This document shows positions 22,117 through 30,235 of a stretch of DNA of 39,274 nt, one piece after another. Positions within the stretch are counted from its first letter, which is position 1, and each line of letters opens with the position of its first letter. The stretch covers positions 1-39,274 of the forward strand of contig JAHRWB010000101.1 of the NCBI GenBank assembly GCA_019090385.1, given 5' to 3'. Made by a program: the position numbers and the translations under genes. The stretch is from Pseudomonadales bacterium. GTDB lineage: Bacteria; Pseudomonadota; Gammaproteobacteria; Pseudomonadales; Azotimanducaceae. The notes beneath the pieces were generated by a model. The model had not been told where the DNA came from. It saw only the letters and a list, made by a program, of their open reading frames with translations, and made no database searches.

Positions 22117-22281
22117 TTATTTACCTGGCAGCTGAGCGGCCACTTCTGCAGCAAAATCCATCTCTTCCAATTCAATGCCCTCACCGACCTCCAAGCGTGC
22201 AAATGCATTGCACTCAGACTGGCTTTCAGATAGTAATTTACCCACTTTCATATTCGGGTCCATCACAAAAGCCTGCTCAGT
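22117..22281 (-). pseudogene. tsf: In-frame C-terminal continuation of EF-Ts after the TAA stop
   Basis: Directly after the TAA at 22284-22282 the same frame stays open for 54 codons and ends at TAA 22119-22117. It encodes a normal EF-Ts C-terminus, including [28 protein letters not shown] and [10 protein letters not shown]. With the upstream part the total is 289 codons, close to the 283 aa of E. coli EF-Ts. An in-frame ATG at 22263-22261 with an AGG about eight bases upstream could allow re-initiation. Without suppression, readthrough or re-initiation this part is not made. Confidence 0.85.
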
Positions 22282-22986
22282 TTAACTAATCTCAGCCAAG
22301 TATTTACGTACTTTACCAGCAACCATTTTTTCAATGATTTCTGGCGGCTTGCCACTTTCTTCTGCCTGGGCTGTAAATATCTCACGTTCCTTGGCTATGG
22401 CATCTTCAGAAACCTGATCGCTGCTGACAACTTCCGGTTTACTTGCAGTGACGTGCATGGCTATTTTTCGGCCCAGCTCCTCGTCACCTCCGGTAAGTGC
22501 AACGAGACAACCCTGCCGCTTATCGCCATGGATATAGTGATAAACCTTACCCGCTGGACATTCTACTCTGCCGATGCGCCTTACCGTAATATTTTCACCA
22601 ATTTCCTGAACCAGCTTTTCCCGTTCGTCAGTCAGCGGCCCAGCCATAAGCGCGTCAACGTCTTCACCACCATGGTTAAATGCGCTATCTGCAATTCGAT
22701 CGACAAAAGCGATGAATTTTTCGTTCAACGCAGCAAAATCCGTCTCTATATTTACCTCGACCAAAACACCCGTCTTTCCATCATCACTAATTTTCACACC
22801 AAGCAACCCATTGGCAGCGGTTCTTCCTGCTTTTTTTGCAGCTTTTAGAGCACTGGATTTACGCAAAGTACTAATTGCCAGTTCCATGTCTCCATCTGCT
22901 TCTGTCAACGCGCGCTTGCAATCCATCATGCCAAGCCCGGTTCTTTCTCGCAGCTCTTTCACTTGTGCGGCTGTAACTTTGGCCAT
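22282..22986 (-). CDS. tsf: Elongation factor Ts, interrupted by an in-frame TAA at codon 235
   Basis: EF-Ts is the guanine nucleotide exchange factor for EF-Tu. The open part encodes 234 residues: the N-terminal UBA-like domain (VKELRERTGLGMMDCKRAL), the ETDFAALNEKF signature near residue 80, and the core up to GKVRKYLAEIS. The codon after Ser is TAA, where relatives normally have a Leu in a motif like EISL.EQPFV; TTA to TAA is one base. The rest of the protein follows in frame (22281-22117). The gene is normally essential, so this is either a sequence error, a real nonsense change, or recoding. It sits between rpsB and pyrH. Confidence 0.93.
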   Translation of the reverse strand: MAKVTAAQVKELRERTGLGMMDCKRALTEADGDMELAISTLRKSSALKAAKKAGRTAANGLLGVKISDDGKTGVLVEVNIETDFAALNEKFIAFVDRIADSAFNHGGEDVDALMAGPLTDEREKLVQEIGENITVRRIGRVECPAGKVYHYIHGDKRQGCLVALTGGDEELGRKIAMHVTASKPEVVSSDQVSEDAIAKEREIFTAQAEESGKPPEIIEKMVAGKVRKYLAEIS

Positions 22987-23007
22987 TTCTACCCTCTTAA
23001 AATAACG

Positions 23008-23058
23008 TGGGTGCCGATATGCTCGGCACCCATTAGAAAATTGCTGCGGCTCGCAGCA
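23008..23058 (-). terminator. Two adjacent hairpins in the rpsB-tsf gap (possible attenuator)
   Basis: A perfect 10-bp stem, TGGGTGCCGA at 23008-23017 and TCGGCACCCA at 23023-23032, has a five-base loop. Next to it is a 7-bp stem, TGCTGCG at 23042-23048 and CGCAGCA at 23052-23058, with a three-base loop. On the coding strand the larger hairpin is followed by ACGTTATTTTAAG, which is only moderately U-rich. It could be a partial terminator or RNA-processing site lowering tsf relative to rpsB. Confidence 0.65.
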
Positions 23059-23092
23059 TACTCTTGAATTCTAAACCCCTAACAAATAGGGG

Positions 23093-23914
23093 CTAGGCTT
23101 GCGCAGGCTTCTCTGCAGCCTCAGTAGCGGGTGCAGCTGCTGCCTGTGTTGCTACCGCATCAGTAGCTGTCTCTTCAACGGCTTCAGTCGCAGGCACTTC
23201 AACAAATTCGTCCTCAGCAACATCAACCTCATTCTCAGCCAGACCCGAATCTATGGCGTCGGCCACGGCGGTAACGTACAAACGAATCGCTCGAATAGCA
23301 TCATCGTTACCAGGGATAACGTAATCAACACCGGCGGGATCACTATTTGTATCGACAATGGCGATAACCGGAATGCCCAGTTTATTAGCTTCCTGAATTG
23401 CTATTCGCTCATGCTGAACATCAATAACAAACATAGCATCAGGTAATCCACCCATGTCCTTAATACCACCCAGACTACGCTCCAGCTTATCCTTCAAGCG
23501 TGTTTTTTGCAGGGCTTCTTTCTTGGTCAATTTTTCAAAAGTACCATCTTCGGACTGTACTTCCAGATCCTTCAATTTACGAATTGACGCCTTAATTGTT
23601 TTGTAATTCGTCAACATCCCACCCAGCCAACGCTGGTCCACATAGGGCATGCCTACACGCTGTGCCTGTTCCTTGATCACTTTGCTAGCAGCACGTTTAG
23701 TGCCTACAAAGAGCAGTTTTTGCTTTCGGGAAGCCAACAATTGTACAAACGCCAGCGATTCAGTGAATGCAGGCATTGTGAGTTCTAAATTGATGATGTG
23801 TACTTTATTGCGGGCGCCAAAAATGTACGAATCCATTTTCGGGTTCCAAAAACGAGTTTGATGGCCAAAGTGTACCCCTGCGGCCAACATGTCGCGCATA
23901 CTGATTGTGCTCAT
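23093..23914 (-). CDS. rpsB: 30S ribosomal protein S2
   Basis: S2 binds the 30S subunit and is needed for S1 attachment. The 273-residue product starts with [20 protein letters not shown]. It continues with the family signatures [44 protein letters not shown] and [13 protein letters not shown]. About 48 C-terminal residues (from about 225) are a low-complexity Ala/Glu/Thr/Val tail that E. coli S2 (241 aa) does not have in this length. GGAG six bases upstream supports the ATG at 23914. It is the first gene of the left-going cluster, divergent from map. Confidence 0.97.
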   Translation of the reverse strand: MSTISMRDMLAAGVHFGHQTRFWNPKMDSYIFGARNKVHIINLELTMPAFTESLAFVQLLASRKQKLLFVGTKRAASKVIKEQAQRVGMPYVDQRWLGGMLTNYKTIKASIRKLKDLEVQSEDGTFEKLTKKEALQKTRLKDKLERSLGGIKDMGGLPDAMFVIDVQHERIAIQEANKLGIPVIAIVDTNSDPAGVDYVIPGNDDAIRAIRLYVTAVADAIDSGLAENEVDVAEDEFVEVPATEAVEETATDAVATQAAAAPATEAAEKPAQA

Positions 23915-24174
23915 ATATTTCTCCGGGTTGAGCCTCCACGCACCCCATTCCCAGACCTTGCGGCACCCATGGAAATGTGTCGATGTGTGTGAGTAGTTTT
24001 AAGTAAAATTAGCATAGCTGCAGGCAATATCGATCGAATCAGACATCAACTATAGTTATACAAAGCGAGCTTAGCATAACTGACCAAATAACATTTTCGA
24101 TTTTCATTGCCTGTCAGCGCCGCGCTTTATACCATAAACGGGTAATTGCATAAACTAATCTTTGGAATATTTTT
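23915..24174. promoter_or_regulatory. Divergent rpsB/map control region
   Basis: These 260 bases separate two long divergent gene runs and must hold their promoters. On the plus strand TTGCCT (24107-24112) and TACCAT (24130-24135), 17 bases apart, form a weak candidate map promoter about 40 bases before its ATG. For rpsB I see AT-rich TATGCTAAT-like elements around 24009-24017 but no clean pair. The leader next to rpsB is listed separately. Confidence 0.35.
23921..23968 (-). promoter_or_regulatory. Candidate S2 autoregulatory leader of rpsB mRNA
   Basis: On the coding strand the 48 bases before the start can form a closing stem. GGGTGCC (23968-23962) pairs with GGC and ACCC in GGCTCAACCC (23934-23925), leaving a three-base bulge. 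A G-rich segment, GGTCTGGGAATGGGGTGCG, lies inside. The GGAG ribosome-binding site follows directly. Gammaproteobacterial rpsB leaders are known to be bound by S2 for feedback control. The assignment here rests on position and pairing only. Confidence 0.4.
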
Positions 24175-25029
24175 ATGGACGCGTCCTCAATGGCTAACCC
24201 TCAAACCCCGATAAATAAGATGGGAAAATCCGGAACCGTCATTCAGAATAGCCAGCAACATGATAATATGCGCATTGCAGGCAGGCTAGCTGCCCAGGTA
24301 CTGGACATGATTGAAGAACATGTACAGCCCGGAGTTACTACTGATACGCTAGACAAATTATGCCATGACTACATCGTGGAAGAACTCGGCTGTATACCTG
24401 CCCCACTGAATTATGGTGGCGGTGGCAGCCAAATGCCCTTCCCGAAATCAATTTGCACATCGGTCAATCATGTCATCTGTCACGGTATACCCACTGATAA
24501 GAAAAAACTGAAGAATGGAGACGTACTAAACATTGATATCACCGTGATTAAAGAGGGTTTTTATGGTGATACCAGCAAAATGTTCTGTGTGGGGGAAACC
24601 AGTGTGCTGGCTAAAAGGCTGCTAAAAGTCACCCAGGAATGCCTTTATTTAGCTATTGAGCAGGTCCGTCCCGGGGCCAAACTCGGGGACATCGGCTCAG
24701 CCATTCAAGCTCACGCTGAAAAAAACCGATTCTCCATCGTCAGAGAATTTTGCGGTCACGGGATAGGCACAGTATTCCATGGGGACCCCCAGGTCGTACA
24801 CTACGGTAAATCGGATTCAGGTATGACACTTACACCCGGCATGTGCTTTACCATTGAGCCAATGATCAATGCGGGGAAACGACACATTAAAATATTACCA
24901 GATGAATGGACCGCAGTTACCAAAGACCACAAATTATCAGCACAATGGGAGCACACCGTAATGGTTACCCAAACGGGCGTAGAAGTGTTCACCCTGCGCG
25001 CAGAGGAAACACCAACCTGGAAAGTGTAG
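24175..25029 (+). CDS. map: Methionine aminopeptidase, type I
   Basis: Map removes the initiator methionine from nascent proteins and is essential. The 284-residue product has the pita-bread fold motifs with all five metal ligands: Asp in VLNIDITVI, Asp in GFYGDTSKMF, His in CGHGIGTVFHGDP, Glu in FTIEPMI and Glu in QWEHTVMV. The N-terminus before NMRIAGRLAAQVLDMIEEHV is about 18 residues longer than in E. coli. An internal ATG at codon 16 would give 269 aa and may be the true start. Divergent from rpsB; the tandem repeat array follows at once. Confidence 0.96.
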   Translation: MDASSMANPQTPINKMGKSGTVIQNSQQHDNMRIAGRLAAQVLDMIEEHVQPGVTTDTLDKLCHDYIVEELGCIPAPLNYGGGGSQMPFPKSICTSVNHVICHGIPTDKKKLKNGDVLNIDITVIKEGFYGDTSKMFCVGETSVLAKRLLKVTQECLYLAIEQVRPGAKLGDIGSAIQAHAEKNRFSIVREFCGHGIGTVFHGDPQVVHYGKSDSGMTLTPGMCFTIEPMINAGKRHIKILPDEWTAVTKDHKLSAQWEHTVMVTQTGVEVFTLRAEETPTWKV

Positions 25030-25032
25030 TAG

Positions 25033-25203
25033 AACAGCCCTGAGCTTTTTATGAACAGCCCTGAGCCGTTCTTGTAAACAGCCCTGAGCTTTTTTTATGA
25101 ACAGCCCTGAGCGGTTCTTGTAAACAGCCCTGAGCTTTTTTATGAACAGCCCTGAGCGGTTCTTGTAAACAGCGCTGAGCCGTTCTTATAAACAGCCCTG
25201 AGC
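25033..25203 (+). repeat. Eight-copy tandem array with two alternating spacers (map-glnD gap)
   Basis: The 13-mer AACAGCCCTGAGC occurs eight times, starting at 25033, 25054, 25077, 25100, 25123, 25145, 25168 (one change: AGCGC) and 25191, so about every 22-23 bases. The spacers alternate between a T-tract form (TTTTTTTATG or shorter) and a GGTTCTTGTA/CGTTCTTGTA form. The larger period is thus about 45-46 bases; the last spacer breaks the alternation. Copies 2, 4 and 6 are each preceded by ATG and followed by TTCTTGTAA, making an 8-codon ORF, MNSPE(P/R)FL, three times. The array fills most of the gap between the map stop and the glnD start. Confidence 0.95.
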
Positions 25204-25235
25204 CTGGGTCAACAAATTAAAGAGTGTAAACAACC

Positions 25236-27896
25236 TTGAACAATGAAATAAAAGCAGATGTCCCTCAGTTAAGCATCCCCCAGCGAATGAAAGCCTTCAA
25301 CGATGAATCCGCCACTGAGTTCTGGCAGACATCTCGCAACATTGATGAACTTGTATGTGAACGTGCGCTGAAATTTGATCAGATCATCATAGAGCTTTGG
25401 CAGGCCGCCGACTGGCCAGAATCTGCCATTGATAAGATAGGTTTATACGCAGTAGGCGGCTACGGGCGTGGAGAGTTACATCCCCATTCAGACATCGACC
25501 TGTTGATTCTCGTGATTGGTCAGCCTGAAAATCACACACAACAAATAGAAACATTTATTCAGAGCCTATGGGATCTGAAGGTAAATATTGGCCATAGCGT
25601 GCGTAACCTCGAGGAACTGTATGAAGAAAGCAAAGCCGACATTTCTGTCGCCACGTCAATACTTGAGAGACGGCAACTAGTTGGGCCAGCCAGTCTGGAC
25701 CGGTCCATTGGCGATCTGTTTGCATCAGATGAAATATGGCCCAATGCAAAATTTTTTAAAGCCAAGCGAGACGAGCAAGAGAAACGATACGACAGACATG
25801 CCGACACCGAATACAACCTTGAACCCAATATCAAAAGCTCTCCGGGCGGACTACGCGACATTCAAACCATAAACTGGATAACCAGGCGTTTTTTTGGCTC
25901 AGCATTGCCAACGGACCTGGTTAGCAGAAATGTGTTAACAGAAAAAGAAAGCCAGGCCCTGCAGAATGGTCGGCGTTTTTTGTGGCAGGTAAGATTTGGA
26001 CTGCATTTACTTTCTGGAAGAGGAGAAGATAGACTTTTATTTGATTATCAACGGGAGTTAGCGAAGAAATTCGGCTACACCAACAGTTCTGGACAGTTAG
26101 CTGTTGAACAGTTTATGCACCACTACTATCGAGTAGTGCTGGAAATAAGAGAAATAAACGACCTTCTGCTACAACACTTTGATGAAGCTATTCTGCGAGC
26201 ACATTATGCCCCGAAAATCGAACCCATTAACGACTATTTTCAAATCAGGGACGATTATATACAGGTTACCGACAACACAGTTTTCGAAAGCAGACCCGCC
26301 GCTCTTTTAGAAATGTTTGTCATCATGGCCAACCGCCAAGACATTGCCGGCGTACGTGCTTCAACCATTCGACTGGTTAAGAACAGCTTACACCTAATCG
26401 ATGATTCATTCCGTGAAAACCCGGAAGCAAATGGTTATTTTATGCAGTTACTAAGAGCACCCTACTCTCTTGTAGCACAACTTACACGAATGCGCCGATA
26501 TGGCATTCTCGGTAAATACATTAAGGAATTTGGTAAAATTGTTGGCCAAATGCAACATGACCTGTTCCACATCTATACTGTGGATGCACACACCGTGATG
26601 GTAATCCGCAATATGCAGCTCTTTAAGAAGACCAGCAGCCAGGACAAATTTCCAGTTGCGCACCATTGCATCAATAACATCGAAAAAATTGAACTGCTCT
26701 ATTTGGCAGGGTTATTCCACGATATAGGCAAAGGTCGCGGTGGTGATCATTCCGAGCTTGGAGCCGTTGATGCGGTAGCATTCTGTAAACGACATGCCCT
26801 GTCAGCCGAAGATACGGACCTGGTTGAATGGCTGATCAAATCCCACCTTTTGATGTCAGCGGTGGCACAACGTCAAGATATATATGACCCCGATGTCATA
26901 CAGAAATTTGCACGTTTAGTCGAGACTGAAGCACGGCTGGATTATCTGTACACTTTGACTGTTGCCGATATCAACTCCACAAATCCAACGCTATGGAACA
27001 ACTGGCGAGCTACGCTAATGCGCTCGCTCTACGTTGAGACGCGAAAAACCCTAAGGCGTAACCCTGAAGATTTCATCGACAGAAGTACCTATATTAATGG
27101 GATCATTTCTGTAACCCTTGAACGCCTCAAAGAAAGAGGTATCAGTATTCAGCGTGCTCGAGCGATATGGGAAAGACCAGAACCTGAGTTCTTTTTGCAA
27201 CACTCTCCTGTGCAAATCGCAGCAATGACTGAAGCAATAGAAAATCGCAGCCAAGCACAAATCGACAACAACGTCCCCGTGATTCTGATTCGTGATTTTG
27301 CCGACCGAGGCAGCGAAGAAGGCGCAACTGAAATTTTCCTCTACGCCAAAAATCAACCGCACCTGTTCACTCTGGCTGTAATGGCAATGGACAACCTGGA
27401 ATTATCCGTACTGGCCGCACATTTGCATACCTCTCCCAACGATATGTCATTTAGCAGCTACGTAGTACTGGATGAATCTGGCAAACCCATGGGAGAAAAG
27501 TCCCCCAAGCGCGATCAACTTCGCGAGCTGCTGACACGCTATATAGCCACCCCGGCACCAGATCCAACAATTTTTGAGGGGCGTTCCAAACGTTTAGTTC
27601 CACGCCGGCTAAAACAATTTAAGATTCCCACTATGGCCAGTATAGACTGCAATGAAAGTCAAAATTACTCCGTTCTCAGCGTAACTACTTCCGACCGCCC
27701 CGGGCTGCTTGCACACATTGGAACAATTTTCCTAGACCTGGGTATATCGGTACGAAGCGCAAAAATTACTACCCTGGGAGAGAAAGTCGAAGATGTATTC
27801 TACATTACCGATATGGACAACAAACCGATCATTGATGATAAAAGCGCACACAGCCTTACTTCTACAATCTGCACACAACTGGACGAAGAACCTTAG
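25236..27896 (+). CDS. glnD: Bifunctional uridylyltransferase/uridylyl-removing enzyme GlnD
   Basis: GlnD senses glutamine and adds or removes UMP on PII proteins, controlling nitrogen assimilation. The 886-residue protein has the nucleotidyltransferase motif GGYGRGELHPHSDIDLLIL starting at residue 74, with acidic residues 86 and 88. The NLEPNIKSSPGGLRD segment follows, then the HD hydrolase motif LFHDIGKGRGGDHS near 495, and two C-terminal ACT domains (about 700-780 and 805-886, YSVLSVTTSDRPGLLAHIG). The start is TTG at 25236; it gives the family length of about 890 aa, and the nearest in-frame ATG is 17 codons later. Same strand as map and dapD, as in E. coli. Confidence 0.95.
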   Translation: MNNEIKADVPQLSIPQRMKAFNDESATEFWQTSRNIDELVCERALKFDQIIIELWQAADWPESAIDKIGLYAVGGYGRGELHPHSDIDLLILVIGQPENHTQQIETFIQSLWDLKVNIGHSVRNLEELYEESKADISVATSILERRQLVGPASLDRSIGDLFASDEIWPNAKFFKAKRDEQEKRYDRHADTEYNLEPNIKSSPGGLRDIQTINWITRRFFGSALPTDLVSRNVLTEKESQALQNGRRFLWQVRFGLHLLSGRGEDRLLFDYQRELAKKFGYTNSSGQLAVEQFMHHYYRVVLEIREINDLLLQHFDEAILRAHYAPKIEPINDYFQIRDDYIQVTDNTVFESRPAALLEMFVIMANRQDIAGVRASTIRLVKNSLHLIDDSFRENPEANGYFMQLLRAPYSLVAQLTRMRRYGILGKYIKEFGKIVGQMQHDLFHIYTVDAHTVMVIRNMQLFKKTSSQDKFPVAHHCINNIEKIELLYLAGLFHDIGKGRGGDHSELGAVDAVAFCKRHALSAEDTDLVEWLIKSHLLMSAVAQRQDIYDPDVIQKFARLVETEARLDYLYTLTVADINSTNPTLWNNWRATLMRSLYVETRKTLRRNPEDFIDRSTYINGIISVTLERLKERGISIQRARAIWERPEPEFFLQHSPVQIAAMTEAIENRSQAQIDNNVPVILIRDFADRGSEEGATEIFLYAKNQPHLFTLAVMAMDNLELSVLAAHLHTSPNDMSFSSYVVLDESGKPMGEKSPKRDQLRELLTRYIATPAPDPTIFEGRSKRLVPRRLKQFKIPTMASIDCNESQNYSVLSVTTSDRPGLLAHIGTIFLDLGISVRSAKITTLGEKVEDVFYITDMDNKPIIDDKSAHSLTSTICTQLDEEP

Positions 27897-27977
27897 CACA
27901 CCTAATTTGGGCCAGGGATCCCACACTGCGGGAGATTGTGGTAGTTTATGCACTTCTTTAAATACGGTGTTTGAGTA

Positions 27978-29030
27978 ATGACTACGATGTTTGCGTTTGG
28001 ATTTGGTATTGCAGCTACAAATGAGAAAGGAGAGTGCCTGGATACTTTTTTCCCGCTGCCCATATATGAACCCGACGTACAACTGGCGGCATATCTAGAT
28101 AAAGCTTTCGATGATGGCGTCAATGAGTTGTCTACCCAGCAATTGAACAAAATCATCGAACCGCTTTCAGGTTTAGGTAACCAGCAAGCTGATGCCCAAG
28201 CGCATATTGTGCGTGCCTTTTCTGCCAGCACTGCTTCTGCCGACACTGCAAACGCCAAGTTAGTAGCGGTAAAGCTGAACGCGGATTTGGCCATCCTGTC
28301 CACGCCCGAAGCCTATTTAAAACTGCACCTGCTTTCGCATTGTTTATGCCTGCCAAATTCAATGAATCTGGATGGGTTATTTGAGAAACTGCCAACGGTT
28401 TGCTGGACGACAGCTGGACCCGTAGACCCTTCAGAAATAACTGACCGACTGACAAGCGCCCGCTTGAAAGGGCAACACCTGGAGGTTCAGTCCGTCGATA
28501 AATTCCCACGCATGACTAACTATGTCATTCCCCCGGGAGTCCGAATTGCTGATGCCAGTCGAGTGCGTCTCGGTGCTTACCTTGGTGCCGGAACAACCGT
28601 GATGCATGCAGGATGTGTTAATTTCAACGCAGGCGCACTGGGTCCAAACATGATCGAAGGACGCATCTCGCAAGGTGTTGTGGTCGGGGCGCATAGTGAC
28701 CTTGGCGGTAGCTCTTCAACCATGGGTACCCTCTCCGGTGGCGGAAAGATCAAACTCTCCCTGGGCGAGAACTGCCTGGTGGGTGCCAATGCGGGCACCG
28801 GCATTCCCCTGGGCGATCGCTGCACGATAGAGGCTGGGCTATATATCACGGCCGGGACACACGTAGAATTGCTCGCTAACGATGGGAAAGCCAGCAAGAT
28901 TATCAAAGCACGCGAACTTGCCGGGCAAAGCGATTTATTGTTTATTCGACACAGCCAAACCGGCAAAGTAATTTGTCGAACCAATTTGGCGGCAGTTGAA
29001 TTAAACGAAACCTTGCATGCAAACAACTAA
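27978..29030 (+). CDS. dapD: 2,3,4,5-tetrahydropyridine-2,6-dicarboxylate N-succinyltransferase, long type
   Basis: DapD succinylates tetrahydrodipicolinate in the succinylase route to diaminopimelate and lysine. The 350-residue product resembles the long Pseudomonas form, not the 274-aa E. coli form. Shared segments include AYLKLHLLSH, EVQSVDKFPRMTNYVIPPGV and RIADASRVRLGAYLGAGTTV. MHAGCVNFNAG, MIEGRISQGVVVG, GANAGTGIPLGDRC and the closing ELNETLHANN are also present. Hexapeptide repeats in about residues 180-300 form the left-handed beta helix. A second ATG at codon 4 is an alternative start. It precedes dapE, the next-but-one step of the pathway. Confidence 0.95.
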   Translation: MTTMFAFGFGIAATNEKGECLDTFFPLPIYEPDVQLAAYLDKAFDDGVNELSTQQLNKIIEPLSGLGNQQADAQAHIVRAFSASTASADTANAKLVAVKLNADLAILSTPEAYLKLHLLSHCLCLPNSMNLDGLFEKLPTVCWTTAGPVDPSEITDRLTSARLKGQHLEVQSVDKFPRMTNYVIPPGVRIADASRVRLGAYLGAGTTVMHAGCVNFNAGALGPNMIEGRISQGVVVGAHSDLGGSSSTMGTLSGGGKIKLSLGENCLVGANAGTGIPLGDRCTIEAGLYITAGTHVELLANDGKASKIIKARELAGQSDLLFIRHSQTGKVICRTNLAAVELNETLHANN

Positions 29031-29062
29031 ATTGATGTTTGCCCTCAAAATTTAGCAATACA

Positions 29063-30235
29063 ATGAATAACAAACCATCTATGCAAACGCTGGAGTTAAC
29101 CAAGGCACTATTGTGTTTAGAATCGGTAACTCCGGCAGACGCCGGTTGCCAAAAACTTATTGCTAAACGGCTAGGTAAATTGAATTTTGCAATCTCCGAT
29201 CTACATTTTGGAGAAGTGGATAATTTGTGGGCTATTCGTGAAGGTAAAATCCAGAAGCCTCTCATAGTTTTTGCAGGACACACAGATGTAGTTCCTACGG
29301 GTCCGTTAAGTGAATGGCAATCTCCTCCTTTCGTACCCAGCATTCGAGACGGATACCTGTATGGTCGAGGGGCGGCAGACATGAAATCCAGCCTTGCCGC
29401 TATGGTCGTGGCAGTGGAAAAATTTGTGGACCGTTATCCGAAGCATGATGGAAGTATTGGCTTCCTGATAACCAGCGATGAAGAAGGCGAAGCCCGGGAT
29501 GGCACAAAACGTGTTATCGAACACCTCACAGAACAAAGCTGTTACATAGACTATTGCATCGTCGGGGAACCCTCCAGTGATGTGCAGCTGGGCGACACGG
29601 TAAAATGTGGACGCCGTGGTTCACTGAGCGGTGAGCTCATTATCAGAGGAAAACAAGGCCACGTAGCCTACCCTCATTTGGCAATTAATCCGATTCACCA
29701 GGCAATATCCGCGTTGAATAAGCTTCTCTCTCAACAGTGGGCAGCAGCAAACCAATATTTTCCCGCAACCAGCCTGCAAGTTTCCAATATCAATGCCGGA
29801 ACAGGTGCCGGAAATGTCATACCCGGTATTTTGACCGCTGCTTTTAATTTTCGCTTTAATCCAGAGCAAAATATTGAACAATTAAAAGCCAAAACTGAAA
29901 GTATATTTTCCGGTTATGGACTGGACTATTCTATTGAGTGGAAACTCAGCGGCGTGCCTTTTATTACCCCGGAAGGTAGATTGACCAAAGCTGTGCGTGC
30001 TGCTGTTCAAAGCGCATGTAACATAACACCGCAGTTTTCCACTTCAGGGGGCACTTCAGATGGTCGTTTTATCGCCCCGACCGGAACCGACGTAGTAGAA
30101 ATTGGCCCGGTGAATGCCACTATTCATATGATAGACGAGCGCGTATACCTTCCGGACCTTACCTTGCTCGAAAACATCTATTTCAACACACTGGAAAACC
30201 TGCTGATAAATCCGTCTGATACTGCGCCGGCATGA
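29063..30235 (+). CDS. dapE: Succinyl-diaminopimelate desuccinylase
   Basis: DapE is a dinuclear zinc M20 peptidase-fold enzyme that releases diaminopimelate from its N-succinyl form. Zinc ligands and catalytic residues are visible in FAGHTDVVP, YGRGAADMKSSLAAMVV, FLITSDEEGEARDGTKRV, CIVGEPSS and the C-terminal NATIHMIDERV. GKQGHVAYPHLAINPIHQ and STSGGTSDGRFIAPTG are also family signatures. The ATG at 29063 gives 390 aa; a second ATG at 29081 would match the E. coli N-terminus more closely. No clear ribosome-binding site decides. The stop overlaps the start of gspN (ATGA). Confidence 0.95.
   Translation: MNNKPSMQTLELTKALLCLESVTPADAGCQKLIAKRLGKLNFAISDLHFGEVDNLWAIREGKIQKPLIVFAGHTDVVPTGPLSEWQSPPFVPSIRDGYLYGRGAADMKSSLAAMVVAVEKFVDRYPKHDGSIGFLITSDEEGEARDGTKRVIEHLTEQSCYIDYCIVGEPSSDVQLGDTVKCGRRGSLSGELIIRGKQGHVAYPHLAINPIHQAISALNKLLSQQWAAANQYFPATSLQVSNINAGTGAGNVIPGILTAAFNFRFNPEQNIEQLKAKTESIFSGYGLDYSIEWKLSGVPFITPEGRLTKAVRAAVQSACNITPQFSTSGGTSDGRFIAPTGTDVVEIGPVNATIHMIDERVYLPDLTLLENIYFNTLENLLINPSDTAPA

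Noticed and set aside
22117-22986. Genome-wide reassignment of TAA
   Set aside because: Several clearly complete genes here, such as dapD and bamA, end with TAA at the family's normal C-terminus, so TAA acts as stop.
25033-25203. CRISPR array
   Set aside because: The repeated unit is only 13 bases, spacers are about 10 bases and are themselves repeated in alternation, and no cas gene is present.
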